64,000 nucleotides of DNA from Novipirellula aureliae (GTDB lineage Bacteria > Planctomycetota > Planctomycetia > Pirellulales > Pirellulaceae): positions 124,001-188,000 of the forward strand of contig NZ_SJPY01000010.1 in NCBI RefSeq assembly GCF_007860185.1. Reading direction: 5' to 3'. Below the pieces are notes generated by a model that made no database searches, was not told the DNA's origin, and was given only the letters and a program-made list of their open reading frames with translations. Each line of letters starts with the position of its first letter. The first letter of the stretch is position 1. Position numbers and translations under genes: made by a program. Shown here piece by piece: positions 18,742 through 27,828 of the stretch.

Positions 18742-19500
18742 CTATCGTCCGTGCTTCAGCCGGTCCCCCAAGGCGTTTGCCAATTCGGCAACCGCGTAGA
18801 TTTTTTCGGCTACCGAATCAATATCGTACTCGACACGCCGGAACGTAACGGTTTTTGCATCGGTATCCAAAATCACATAGCAAGCACGATTGTCTTCGTC
18901 ACGCGGTTGGCCAACACTGCCGACGTTAATCATCGCTTTGGCTTTATCTAACTGATAAACGTGGTCACATTCCGAAGGCATGACAAATTCGCATTCGGTC
19001 GTAAAGACCCCAGGCAAATGCGTATGTCCCATGAAACAGTACTGCTCTATCTTTCCAAACAGAATTTCCATTTTGCGAGTGTCAAACACGTATTCGGGAA
19101 ACACGTACTCGTTTGTCGGATCTCGCGGCGAACCGTGAACGAACCGGAATTCACCTTCATCAATCTGTCTTGGCAATTCGCCAAGGAAGTCCCAGCGGGC
19201 GTTGATCTGCTCGGCCGATCCGGGACCGTTATCCAATTGATCGCGAGTCCAATAGATCGCTTGCAAGGCCATCGGATTGAATCCCTCGGGATCGAACAGA
19301 GCGGCTTGATCATGGTTGCCCAGAATCGTCATTTTGGCTTGGCTCATGACGGCATCAAGACATTCGCAAGGACTGGGGCCATAGCCGATGATGTCACCGA
19401 GGCAATAGATTTCGTCGCATTGCATGCTTTGGATATCCGCCAACACTGCCGTGAGTGCGCCGTAGTTGCCATGAATGTCGCTTATCAACGCACGTTTCAC
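18742..19500 (-). CDS. Metallophosphoesterase, YfcE/MJ0936-like (paralogue 2)
   Basis: A 252-residue paralogue of the 17912-18670 gene with the same motifs: SDIHGN, GDIIGYGPSPCECLD, GNHDQA, HGSPRDPTNEY, GHTHLPGV. The open frame extends to 19638, but I start it at the GTG at 19500 (KRALISDIHGN). A GAGGGA sits about 8 nt upstream, and the resulting length equals that of the paralogue exactly. Transcription probably continues into the second copy. Keeping both copies suggests different substrates. Confidence 0.9.
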   Translation of the reverse strand: MKRALISDIHGNYGALTAVLADIQSMQCDEIYCLGDIIGYGPSPCECLDAVMSQAKMTILGNHDQAALFDPEGFNPMALQAIYWTRDQLDNGPGSAEQINARWDFLGELPRQIDEGEFRFVHGSPRDPTNEYVFPEYVFDTRKMEILFGKIEQYCFMGHTHLPGVFTTECEFVMPSECDHVYQLDKAKAMINVGSVGQPRDEDNRACYVILDTDAKTVTFRRVEYDIDSVAEKIYAVAELANALGDRLKHGR

Positions 19501-19677
19501 GAAAACGTCCCTCGAAGTTGGGAGAGGTAATGGATGGTTGGAAGGATTGAACTGACATTGTAAGGGGAAGCGTTTTTTAACGGCAATCCCACTCACCCTA
19601 AGATTGTTGCGTTTCTTCTCGCTCGGTAGCGAGACCAATCGAGTGAGTTGGCCGAAAAACCTTGCTAAATTGGACTG

Positions 19678-20544
19678 GTGGCTTTGCGGCTGCCCTTAAT
19701 TCCGTTAAAAAAACAGGCTTTCTATCGATCCTTACGTCCCCTGATTACATTGCCGCACCCCATAAGCCCTTCTGAAGCGAATCCTTTTGGCACCCAATTG
19801 GCCATCGAAACGACGGGGCGAGTCGGTTCGGTCGCGGTTTTGAGTGGTGGGATGGTCGTTTTTGAACAGCAAATCGGAGAGCCATCGGACAAACAAACCC
19901 GTACCGCATCTGAGATCGGACCGGTCTTGCAAGCGGCGTTAGCGTGTTGCCACGAGCAAGCTGAACCGCTGGCGTTTGTTAGCGTTGCGGATGGCCCAGG
20001 GTCGTTTACAGGTCTTCGTATCGGCGTCACGTCTGCGAAAATGCTCAGCTACGCTTTGCAGGTCCCACTGGTTGCCGTCAATTCACTTGCCGCGATCGCG
20101 GCGAACGTGTTCGATCAACAGCAAAAACGGATGGAAGATGGGGGCACGCTGGCAACCACGTTGCTAGTTGCCTGCGACGCCTATCGGGGGCAAGTGTTTT
20201 GTGCCACGTTCGAGAAGTCTCTACTGATGCCTGCCGTCGAGTGGGTTCATCCGTCTTGGTCGCCGCTTTGCGAACAAGTGGAAATTTTAGAGTCGGAGGC
20301 ATGGGACAGTCAGCTTGCTAGGGTTGGTGCAACGGTTGACGGAGTTGCGGGCGACGAAAAGCCCTTTCGAAAATATCCCATCCGCCCGATCGAGCGAGTG
20401 CAAGCCGATGCGGTCGGTGTCGGCATTCTAGGCGTTCGTGCTGCTATGATCAGCAGATGGACCGACCCCTTTGCGTTGGTTCCGCGATATTTGAAACCGA
20501 GTGCGGCGGAAGAAAAAGCCGCCGCTTCCTTGAAACCTGAGTAA
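19678..20544 (+). CDS. tsaB: tRNA threonylcarbamoyladenosine biosynthesis protein TsaB
   Basis: Matches TsaB, the partner that holds TsaD in the complex making t6A37 on ANN-decoding tRNAs. The ASKHA-fold start is LAIETTGRVGSVAV and the key motif is DGPGSFTGLRIGVTSAK. The C-terminal half is divergent, as usual. The first 35 or so residues before GTQLAIETT are not family-like, so the true start is probably downstream of GTG 19678, perhaps a TTG near 19750; I could not identify a ribosome site. It is followed after 6 bp by the ligase gene, probably co-transcribed. Confidence 0.88.
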   Translation: MALRLPLIPLKKQAFYRSLRPLITLPHPISPSEANPFGTQLAIETTGRVGSVAVLSGGMVVFEQQIGEPSDKQTRTASEIGPVLQAALACCHEQAEPLAFVSVADGPGSFTGLRIGVTSAKMLSYALQVPLVAVNSLAAIAANVFDQQQKRMEDGGTLATTLLVACDAYRGQVFCATFEKSLLMPAVEWVHPSWSPLCEQVEILESEAWDSQLARVGATVDGVAGDEKPFRKYPIRPIERVQADAVGVGILGVRAAMISRWTDPFALVPRYLKPSAAEEKAAASLKPE

Positions 20545-20550
20545 ACAGCA

Positions 20551-21825
20551 TTGAACGACTTTCACTCTGACGAACCGCAACGTCACCCAGACGCACGGGA
20601 TTGGGCAAGCAATCAAATCAATCGCCTCAATGCACTCCTGCAAACCATTCAGCAACGCCCTTTCTACAAAGATCGACTTTCGCATGTCAAACTTCCGCTC
20701 GAGTCGATCTCCCAGATCGGAGATATTCCATTCCTAACAAAGGCGGACTTGATTCCCGCTTCGCCAAGTGAGCCCGCGAAGATTTTTGATTTGCCAATTC
20801 ATTGTTACACCCGGCTGCATCAAACCAGTGGCACAAGCGGCCATCCCTTGTCCATTCTTGATGCACCTGACGATTGGCAATGGTGGTTGAAATGTTGGCA
20901 ATACGTGTTGGACGCAGCCGACGTGACGAGTCGAGATGTTGCCATGATGGCGTTTTCATTCGGTCCCTTTATCGGGTTTTGGACGGCAAGCGATGCAATG
21001 ATCCAGCGAGGTGTGTTGGTCGTCCCCGGCGGTGGGCTATCAAGCCAAGCAAGGCTAAAGATGATCGCAACCCACCGCTGCACGGTGTTGTGCTGCACGC
21101 CGACCTACGCATTGCACCTGATCAGAACCGCCGAAGAAATGGGGGTTGATCTGAAACAAAATCAGGTCCGACGAGTCATCGTCGCAGGGGAGCCGGGCGG
21201 ATCGATGCCAGCGGTGCGAGATCAAATCGAACAGGCCTGGGACGCCAGAGTAATCGATCATAGCGGTGCGAGTGAATTGGGAGCCTGGGGCTTCGGCAGC
21301 GAAGATGGACGAGGGTTGCATGTGATTGAACCAGAGTTCATCGCCGAGGTTTTGGATTTCAGCGCAGACCCATGGAAAGGAAGGCCGGTTCCTGATGGTG
21401 AAATGGGCGAGTTGGTATTGACGAACTTGGGCCGAATCGGCGGTGCGGCGATCCGTTATCGAACGGGCGATATCGTTCGCGGTTACCGCAAACACGATTA
21501 CCCATGCCCCTACTTATGGCTTGAAGGAGGCGTTATCGGTCGAAGCGATGATATGATCGTGATTCGCGGCGTCAATATTTTCCCCAGCAGCATTGAGGCG
21601 ATCGTTCGAGAAGTGGAGCCGGCGGCCGAGTATCGCATGATCGCTAGCCGTTTCGAAGAAATGGATCAACTGAAAATCGAAGTGGAAGGAACCGAGCGAT
21701 TAGCCAAAATGATTGCTGGTGTGCTTCGGGAACGCTTGGCACTGCGGATTGAGGTTATTGCGGTCAAGCAGGGCTCGTTGCCTCGCTTCGAAGCGAAATC
21801 ACGTCGCTTGGTCGATCGGCGATAA
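20551..21825 (+). CDS. Phenylacetate-CoA ligase (PaaK)-like adenylate-forming enzyme
   Basis: A 424-residue adenylate-forming protein of the PaaK type. The phosphate-binding loop is TSGTSGHPL, the adenine region includes DHSGASELG, and the core has YRTGDIVRG and the hinge GRSDDMIVIRGVNIFPS. It probably activates a carboxylic acid to an acyl-adenylate and then to a CoA thioester. The substrate is not evident, and there are no aromatic degradation genes nearby. The start is a TTG 6 bp after tsaB (NDFHSDEPQ); no other start fits the N-terminal helix. Confidence 0.85.
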   Translation: MNDFHSDEPQRHPDARDWASNQINRLNALLQTIQQRPFYKDRLSHVKLPLESISQIGDIPFLTKADLIPASPSEPAKIFDLPIHCYTRLHQTSGTSGHPLSILDAPDDWQWWLKCWQYVLDAADVTSRDVAMMAFSFGPFIGFWTASDAMIQRGVLVVPGGGLSSQARLKMIATHRCTVLCCTPTYALHLIRTAEEMGVDLKQNQVRRVIVAGEPGGSMPAVRDQIEQAWDARVIDHSGASELGAWGFGSEDGRGLHVIEPEFIAEVLDFSADPWKGRPVPDGEMGELVLTNLGRIGGAAIRYRTGDIVRGYRKHDYPCPYLWLEGGVIGRSDDMIVIRGVNIFPSSIEAIVREVEPAAEYRMIASRFEEMDQLKIEVEGTERLAKMIAGVLRERLALRIEVIAVKQGSLPRFEAKSRRLVDRR

Positions 21826-22265
21826 GGGGCAATACTGTATCGCTTTCTAGCTCGTTAGGGTGTAAAAAAAATAGATTCCGCAATGGTGGAAGTGATGTTT
21901 TGTTTCCCTTCAACCTGATTGTCCACGTCATGGGACGCAGAGTCTGTAGCTCGTTTGGATTGAAACGTTTGTGTGATTCGTTGGGAAAACACTCTGCAAA
22001 TTAGCTGTTCTGACGTTTGCACGATTCGTAGGATTCGTACGATAATTCACCTCACCGTGGCTAACGGCCTGCTGATTTAATCGGTTTGACTCGACTTATT
22101 GTTTAACGCCAAGCCATAGGCGACCGCTTACGGAAAAGCTGACGCCTTCGGCTAAGCGTTAAACGATTAAATCGACAGCCCGCTAACGGCAAAACGGCTA
22201 ATGAATCCACCTGGTCAAACGGGACCGTGAATAGGACCGTGAATAGGACAGGTCGACCACCTGGC
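21826..22265. other. Convergent intergenic region with a MITE
   Basis: 440 bp between two converging genes. The last 200 bp hold the MITE-like element at 22061-22207 and a short duplication (gaccgtgaatag twice, 22225-22250). The first 220 bp show nothing I can name; no terminator-like hairpin with a U-run was seen. Confidence 0.5.
22061..22207. mobile_element. MITE-like element, family C
   Basis: About 147 bp closely matching, in the opposite orientation, the inner part of the 45519-45781 element. It includes cggcctgctgattta, a central near-palindrome around gttaaac/gtttaac with the ggcgaccgctt and gacgccttcggct arms, and cagcccgctaacgg. The right end ggcaaaacggctaatgaatc is shared. The left terminus is truncated compared with the 45-kb copy. 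It is non-coding. Confidence 0.75.
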
Positions 22266-24104
22266 CTACAGGTACTTACTGATTGGCTCATTTCGGCTGG
22301 CTCGAGCGTCTACTTTCGCCATCGTTTGGGGATCTTCGATCAAGGGCGGCGCGTGCCAAGGCTTGGCTCGCGCGTCGATCAACAACGGGCCTCGACACCC
22401 CCAATGCTTGTCAACCGTTGAGGCTCCGATGCCCCCGATATCCACCGCTGGATCGCTTCGCGTGAACGTTGTCCAAAGCCAATTGTTGAGCGTCCGTGCC
22501 GCAAACTCACTGTCGTCGACCATTGTCATGATCGGAAAATCAACAAGCCGATTGTCCTGTTCAAGCCAATCGGCCAGTTTCTGCAAATCCTCGCGACGCT
22601 CTGGCGAGGCAAAATGCGGTGACGAAATTGCCAAGACACCTGGAAACACAATTCGCGGATTCGAAAACCCAGCGGGAAGAGAAAACTCACTCGGCAATTC
22701 TGTCGGCAATGATCGCACCGGGCGTCCTGTCGCCGCAACCACCACTTTCGATCCACGGTTCATTCCTGCTCCGCTATAGTCGAGTGTATCGATCGTTGTA
22801 TTCGTATGGAAATGCAAATCACGTCTCCAATCGACTCGCTCGAGCACGTAGCGGATGAACCCTTCGATGTTATGAATGTCGAGTTGGTCGTTGGGGTCAT
22901 CGGTAATCCAAAGATACTTGGTAAGCGATAGTTGGCCGTTGCCAAGGATCGCGTTGGCTTGAGTCAATAGCTCTTGCGGTTCGGTGTCTTCGTCTTTCAA
23001 GAACGGCATGTACCGTTCGCTTCCGATCGCCAACAACAATGGATGCACCCCCGCTGCATCAACGGCATGAACCGCTTTGACGCCGGGGATCACTTCCGGA
23101 ATGATGGGGTCGGTCAACTCGTGAATCAATTGTCCAAACGTCGTATCTTCTTGGGGCGGACGCCCGACGACGGTAAAAGGCCAAATCGCACCTTCTCGGT
23201 GCCAAACCTTTTCAACGTTCAATAGTGGGAAATCATGTTGCAAACTGTAGTAGCCGAGATGGTCGCCGAAGGGACCTTCGGGTTTCCGCCGGGTAGGATC
23301 AATGGTTCCGGTAATGGCAAAATCGGCATCTGCATAGACGGGAGCATGATTCCCACGGACCATGCCGATCCGCCGGCCCGCCAAAGCACCAGCGAAGGTG
23401 AGTTCAGTCAACCCTTCGGGCAGCGGCATAACCGAAGCAACCGACATCGCCGGAGCACCGCCCACCGTGATCGCAACCTTTAATGGTTCGCCTCGGCTGA
23501 GAGCCGTTTGATGATGGACGCCGATGCCACGATGGATTTGATAATGCAATCCAGCCTCTTGGTCGGAAACGTAGTCGTTCCCTGATAGCTGTATGCGATA
23601 CATCCCCAAATTGACTCGCATCAAGTTGTTAGGGTCCCTGGGGTCTGCACTGAGAACTTGTGGCAACGTCACGAAGGGGCCCCCGTCATCAGGCCAACTG
23701 TGAAGCATCGGCAAGTCAGATAAACGGCATTGATGTTTGCACACAAGTCCGCGTGAAACGAACTTGGGAAGCGTTCGCAGGGCCGTGATCGGGATGCCCG
23801 CATAACGAAAGGGCCGTTTGGCCAAAGCCGACGGATCGACCTTCACTTCGACGAGTCGCCGTACCGCTTCAAGTGTATGGCGAAAGAGGAACCTCGCTTG
23901 GTCGAGCGAGGCAAACAGGTTCGACACCATTGGAAAACGGGTACCCAAAACATTCGTGAACAGGATTGCGGGCCCACCCGATTGATAAACGCGGCGTTGG
24001 ATTTCTCCCATCTCTAGATACGGATCGACTTCATCGGCGATTTCAATCAACCGCCCGTTGGACCGCAAATCGTTGACAACGTCTTTTGTGCTTCGGTGTT
24101 TCAC
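22266..24104 (-). CDS. UbiD-family decarboxylase
   Basis: A 612-residue protein of the UbiD family, which uses prenylated FMN to decarboxylate aromatic or alpha,beta-unsaturated acids. Visible parts are the N-terminal domain (VDPYLEMGEIQRRV), the segment with VGGAPAM, and the conserved PEGPFGDHLGYYS carrying the catalytic/cofactor glutamate region. In menaquinone-using bacteria without ubiquinone, members often act in the late futalosine route, which is the likely role here. No UbiX or UbiA gene lies nearby. The start is a GTG at 24104 (KHRSTKDVV) and the length is somewhat above the usual 490-500. The function class is secure; the substrate is inferred. Confidence 0.88.
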   Translation of the reverse strand: MKHRSTKDVVNDLRSNGRLIEIADEVDPYLEMGEIQRRVYQSGGPAILFTNVLGTRFPMVSNLFASLDQARFLFRHTLEAVRRLVEVKVDPSALAKRPFRYAGIPITALRTLPKFVSRGLVCKHQCRLSDLPMLHSWPDDGGPFVTLPQVLSADPRDPNNLMRVNLGMYRIQLSGNDYVSDQEAGLHYQIHRGIGVHHQTALSRGEPLKVAITVGGAPAMSVASVMPLPEGLTELTFAGALAGRRIGMVRGNHAPVYADADFAITGTIDPTRRKPEGPFGDHLGYYSLQHDFPLLNVEKVWHREGAIWPFTVVGRPPQEDTTFGQLIHELTDPIIPEVIPGVKAVHAVDAAGVHPLLLAIGSERYMPFLKDEDTEPQELLTQANAILGNGQLSLTKYLWITDDPNDQLDIHNIEGFIRYVLERVDWRRDLHFHTNTTIDTLDYSGAGMNRGSKVVVAATGRPVRSLPTELPSEFSLPAGFSNPRIVFPGVLAISSPHFASPERREDLQKLADWLEQDNRLVDFPIMTMVDDSEFAARTLNNWLWTTFTRSDPAVDIGGIGASTVDKHWGCRGPLLIDARAKPWHAPPLIEDPQTMAKVDARASRNEPISKYL

Positions 24105-24246
24105 AAGATTCTTCTAAGAGGGGGGGGAGGGTAAAAGCTCGAGTCAGCCGCTGACTATCGTTTTTGACACTTTTCGCTGTTCGCCATCAAGCCTAGCAAA
24201 AAAAATCGTACTCAATGAAATGAAACTCGGACGCCCGCGAATCTTC

Positions 24247-24400
24247 GAGTAGGAGTAGGAGTAGGAGTAGGAGTAGGAGTAGGAGTAGGAGTAGGAGTAG
24301 GAGTAGTAGTATCGCTGAAGGCTGAGCACGAGTACGAAAGTACCGTTTTTTCAGATCTTTGGCAGCAATCGGTGATGGCGTTTTAGCGAGAAACGTCAAC
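24247..24400. repeat. Hexamer microsatellite (GAGTAG)10 plus conserved 80-bp tail (family D)
   Basis: Ten perfect GAGTAG copies at 24247-24306 are followed by gctgagcacgagtacgaa and ttttcagatctttggcagc through tggcgttt. The same tail follows a degenerate GTAGGAGATACGG tract at 54160-54345, in the same orientation and without indels over the tail. It is a dispersed compound repeat; its role is unknown. Confidence 0.85.
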
Positions 24401-24646
24401 GATTTTGCATCGTATTCCTGCGCAAACGTTCGCGTAACTCTCTAGCGTTTTGTCCAGATTTAACTTTGGGGGGTGCGGGATAACGTGACGGTGGCTTCCA
24501 GCCGCAGCATGCTGGGGCAAGATGCCGCAGCCACTCTTTTGCCAAGCCTAAAATCAAGTTATGACGCAGCACTAGGCCTATTACCGATCAAATGGCAACG
24601 AGGCAACTGGAATCAAGCCAACCATCATTGCTTGGCGTCTCGACAT

Positions 24647-24663
24647 TGGCACAACAAGTGCAA
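24647..24663 (+). promoter_or_regulatory. Candidate sigma-54 promoter for the aldehyde dehydrogenase
   Basis: TTGGCACAACAAGTGCA matches the -24/-12 consensus TGGCAC-N5-TTGC at all positions except one T, with exactly ten bases between GG (24648-24649) and GC (24660-24661). It would start transcription near 24673, about 109 nt before the ATG. No activator site is evident. It is a single motif match, so moderate confidence only. Confidence 0.45.
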
Positions 24664-24781
24664 TGATTTCGAGTGCAGCGCTTTCAGTGCAATCAATGAC
24701 CATTACAAACCATCTACCACCTCCCAAGTTTCTGCTATTCTGAGTGAATCAAGCAGAGCGACAATCCGAAGGATAGCCCTC

Positions 24782-26152
24782 ATGAGCATCACCAGCATCA
24801 ATCCGGCCAACAACGAAACGCTTAAAACATTCGATTCATTGACGAAAGAACAGGCCGTGGCTGCCATTGAGCGAGCCGACACGGCTTACCAAAGTTGGCG
24901 AGGCACATCGTTTGGTGAACGAAAAAAGATCATTATGACGTTCGCCAAACAGCTACGGAGCCGCGTCAGTGAGTTCGCTCGATTGATCACCTTGGAGATG
25001 GGTAAGCGGATTTCGGAGAGCGAATATGAGGTCAACTACTGTGCCGACATCAGCGAGTTTTACGCAAATGGTGCTGAAAAATTCTTAGCCGATCAACCGA
25101 TGGATCTTGCGAATGTGGATGCGTACATCCACTACGAGCCACTCGGCGTGTTGTTGGGGGTAATGCCATGGAACTTTCCGTTTTATCAGGTGGTACGATT
25201 TGCAACACCGAATATCATGGCGGGAAACACGGTGATGGTGAAGCACGCCAGCAATGTGCCGCAGTGTGCCAAGGCGATCGCCGATTTGTTCGCCGAATGT
25301 GGACTACCCGAAGGCGTTTACACCCACTTGTTCATTCCGACTGAGTTTGTCGAAACAATCGTTTCGGATTCACGCGTTCAAGGGGTCTCGCTAACCGGTA
25401 GTGAACGGGCGGGCGCGTCGGTCGCTGCATTGGCTGGCAAGAATCTCAAACGGAGCGTCATGGAACTCGGAGGTAATGATCCATTTATCGTTTTGGAGGA
25501 TGCCGACATCGAGGCAGCCATTGAATTAGCCGTCAAAGGAAGAATGGTAAACGCTGGGCAATCTTGCGTGGCATCGAAACGGTTTATCATCGTCGAACCG
25601 TTAGCCGAGCAATTCATAGCCGGTTTCAAAGAGCAACTGGCAAAGCTAAAGATCGGTGATCCGATGGACGAACAGACGACGCTTGCGCCCTTATCGACCG
25701 AACAAGCCGCCCAAAAACTGCTCGAACAGGTACAGGCTTCGATCGATGCTGGCGCGACAGTCCTTTTAGGGGGCGATCGACCGGACCGGCCGGGCGCCTA
25801 CTTTCATCCCACCCTACTGACGGATGTCACACCCGGCATGCCAACGTTTGACCAGGAATTATTTGGTCCTGTCGCAACCGTCTACGTTGTAAAAGATGAG
25901 CAGGAGGCGATCGAATTGGCGAACCAATCGTCGTATGGGCTCGGTGGCTGCGTTTTTACCAAGGACGTCGAGAGAGGTCGCCGGGTTGCGGAACAGATTG
26001 AAACGGGGATGGTGTTCTTAAACCAACCAACCAAGTCACAAGCCGAGTTGCCGTTTGGCGGCATTAAGAATTCTGGCTATGGGCGTGAGTTGTCACACCT
26101 TGGCATTTTGGAATTCGTGAACAAAAAGCTCATTCATCTCGGCAAGAGGTAG
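24782..26152 (+). CDS. NAD(P)-dependent aldehyde dehydrogenase, succinate-semialdehyde dehydrogenase type
   Basis: A 456-residue aldehyde dehydrogenase. The nucleotide and active-site motifs are GVMPWNFPFYQVVR, the catalytic-base region MELGGNDPF, the catalytic cysteine in NAGQSCVASKRF, and PFGGIKNSGYGRELS near the end. The sequence is closest in type to short succinate-semialdehyde dehydrogenases (GabD/Sad), which oxidise succinate semialdehyde to succinate. I start at ATG 24782 (SITSINPANNE), with AAGGA 8 nt upstream and the family N-terminus beginning there. It stands alone as a transcription unit with a possible sigma-54 promoter. Confidence 0.88.
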   Translation: MSITSINPANNETLKTFDSLTKEQAVAAIERADTAYQSWRGTSFGERKKIIMTFAKQLRSRVSEFARLITLEMGKRISESEYEVNYCADISEFYANGAEKFLADQPMDLANVDAYIHYEPLGVLLGVMPWNFPFYQVVRFATPNIMAGNTVMVKHASNVPQCAKAIADLFAECGLPEGVYTHLFIPTEFVETIVSDSRVQGVSLTGSERAGASVAALAGKNLKRSVMELGGNDPFIVLEDADIEAAIELAVKGRMVNAGQSCVASKRFIIVEPLAEQFIAGFKEQLAKLKIGDPMDEQTTLAPLSTEQAAQKLLEQVQASIDAGATVLLGGDRPDRPGAYFHPTLLTDVTPGMPTFDQELFGPVATVYVVKDEQEAIELANQSSYGLGGCVFTKDVERGRRVAEQIETGMVFLNQPTKSQAELPFGGIKNSGYGRELSHLGILEFVNKKLIHLGKR

Positions 26153-26550
26153 GCTCGGTCGAGTCGTTTTCTTTCAAGCGACGTAGACCCGGCATCCACA
26201 TCGTCGTTCGTCAAGCCACGTGGTCTTCACCCCGCGCAGTTGTGGTTGGCAAGGCAGTCGCATCGCGATCGCCATTTTCGGGCAGCCCCAATAAGGAAAG
26301 AGCTTCTCTTGGTCTCCAGCGAGTGCGCCCGGTTCGGGCCTCAAGATTTCAGTAATGCCATCGACTTGCTCGGTATGATTGCCGACCGAAATGTAGTAGA
26401 ACACACCAACGTTTTTTTCTGGTTACCAGGCTTCAGCCTGCCGAGCCAATCGCTCGCGAGTCGGGAGTCTCGACTGCAGTGAGTTCCCAGGCTCCAGTCT
26501 GGGAACGAGCGTAAAGTCGGCCAAAGCTAGACTCCAACATTCCCTGAAAT
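26153..26550. other. Intergenic region with palindromic repeats
   Basis: 398 bp between the dehydrogenase and bioF. It holds a minus-orientation partial copy of the gtggatgccgggtct repeat (about 26184-26204) and a strong palindrome GTTCCCAGGCT-cca-GTCTGGGAAC at about 26480-26504. A minus-strand frame of 76 codons at 26174-26404 has no recognisable homology and overlaps the repeat; I do not call it a gene. Confidence 0.5.
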
Positions 26551-27702
26551 ATGAAGCCACTTGCAAATTCGACCTTTGCCTATTTAGCCGAACGTCTCGA
26601 CCGCTTAGCGGATGGGCATCGCTTGCGCCGTCTGGTACCCCGACAATCGATTGGAGCTTTTCTAATCGATGGTTCTGGAAAACGTCTGGTCAATTTTGGT
26701 GGGAATGACTATTTGGGGTTGGCTGCCGACCGTACGACGGCGAGCCAACCGACTGGCAGCATGGCCAGTGCCCTGGTTTGTGGATGGACTCCATTGCATC
26801 AGCGGCTTGCAAAGCAAGTTACGGAGCTAGAAGGTACCGAGGCGTCGGTTTTGTTCCCGAGTGGTTATGCGGCCTGCAGCGGCACTGCTGCGACGCTAGC
26901 GGAAAAGGGAGATTTGATTCTGAGTGATCAGCTCAACCACGCATCGCTGATCGACGGATGCCGATTGTCTGCTGCCGAGTGTATTGTCTTTCCACACCGA
27001 GATGTCAAGTTTGTAGCCGAGACTTTGCACCAGAGGGCCGGCGAGTTCGAACGGATATGGATTCTAACCGATGGCGTCTTCAGTATGGATGGGCACGTCG
27101 CCCCTTTAAAAGAATTGTGCGATGTCGCGGATACTTACTCGGCGATCATGGTCGTCGATGAGGCGCACGGGACGGGTGTACTGGGCAAAACGGGCAGCGG
27201 TATTTGTGAAGCGGCGGGAGTAAAAGACCGTGTTGCTATTCGCATCGGAACGCTTAGCAAAGCGATCGGCTGCCAAGGAGGGTTCGTTGCTGGCCCGAAA
27301 GTAGTGGTTGACTATTTGATCAATCGATGTCGATCGTTAATCTTCAGTACCTCGCTCGCACCGGCATCCGTTGCGTCGTCGATTGCGGCGATTGATTCGT
27401 TCCGTAGCGAACCCGAGCGTCGGCATCGTGTTGGTCGCTACGCCCAGTTGATTCGAGATCGGTTATCGATCGATGCCGTCGACGAAAATGAAGCCTCCGT
27501 GCCAATCATCCCCGTGGTGATGGGCGATGATGAACGGGCCGTTGATGCGGCCGAGCGGTTGGCGGGGGCGGGGTTTTACGTTCCTGCCATCCGTCCCCCC
27601 ACGGTACCGATAGGCAGTTCAAGGCTGCGGATTTCGGTTTCTGCGATTCACGACCAATCAATGATTGACGAACTTTTGAGGCAACTGAGTAAACTAACCT
27701 GA
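26551..27702 (+). CDS. bioF: 8-amino-7-oxononanoate synthase
   Basis: A 383-residue PLP enzyme of the alpha-oxoamine synthase family. BioF joins pimeloyl thioester and alanine to make KAPA in biotin synthesis. Motifs are NFGGNDYLGLA, LFPSGYAACSG, SDQLNHASLIDG, VVDEAHGTGVLG and the PLP lysine at about residue 237 in IGTLSKAIG. The start is ATG 26551. No other biotin genes are adjacent, and close relatives (Kbl, serine palmitoyltransferase) share these motifs. BioF is favoured by length and the HASLIDG/FSMDG pattern. Confidence 0.88.
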   Translation: MKPLANSTFAYLAERLDRLADGHRLRRLVPRQSIGAFLIDGSGKRLVNFGGNDYLGLAADRTTASQPTGSMASALVCGWTPLHQRLAKQVTELEGTEASVLFPSGYAACSGTAATLAEKGDLILSDQLNHASLIDGCRLSAAECIVFPHRDVKFVAETLHQRAGEFERIWILTDGVFSMDGHVAPLKELCDVADTYSAIMVVDEAHGTGVLGKTGSGICEAAGVKDRVAIRIGTLSKAIGCQGGFVAGPKVVVDYLINRCRSLIFSTSLAPASVASSIAAIDSFRSEPERRHRVGRYAQLIRDRLSIDAVDENEASVPIIPVVMGDDERAVDAAERLAGAGFYVPAIRPPTVPIGSSRLRISVSAIHDQSMIDELLRQLSKLT

Positions 27703-27828
27703 ACATTGAGGTGGACCCCATCCGAGGGTCTGTTTAATCTGTATAATGGGCGGACCCGATTATTGACTGAGGGACCTCCTCCTGTGCGCATCGGATTATG
27801 ATGGACAACGGACACAAATTGAGATCGA

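Larger units (their letters stand above)
24105..24781. other. Divergent 677-bp region with microsatellite, repeats and a promoter
   Basis: Contains the (GAGTAG)10 tract and its conserved tail (24247-24400), a copy of the gccgcagcatgctggggc repeat at about 24487-24531, and the -24/-12-like promoter at 24647-24663. An open frame runs from 24473 into the dehydrogenase gene, but its first 103 codons are not aldehyde-dehydrogenase-like. I regard them as untranslated. Confidence 0.5.

Noticed and set aside
24144-24399. Leucine- or tyrosine-rich minus-strand frames in the GAGTAG tract
   Set aside because: Translation of a hexamer repeat; no start signal, repeats of two residues only.
26174-26404. 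Minus-strand 76-codon frame between the dehydrogenase and bioF
   Set aside because: Overlaps a dispersed repeat, has no ribosome site and no recognisable domain.
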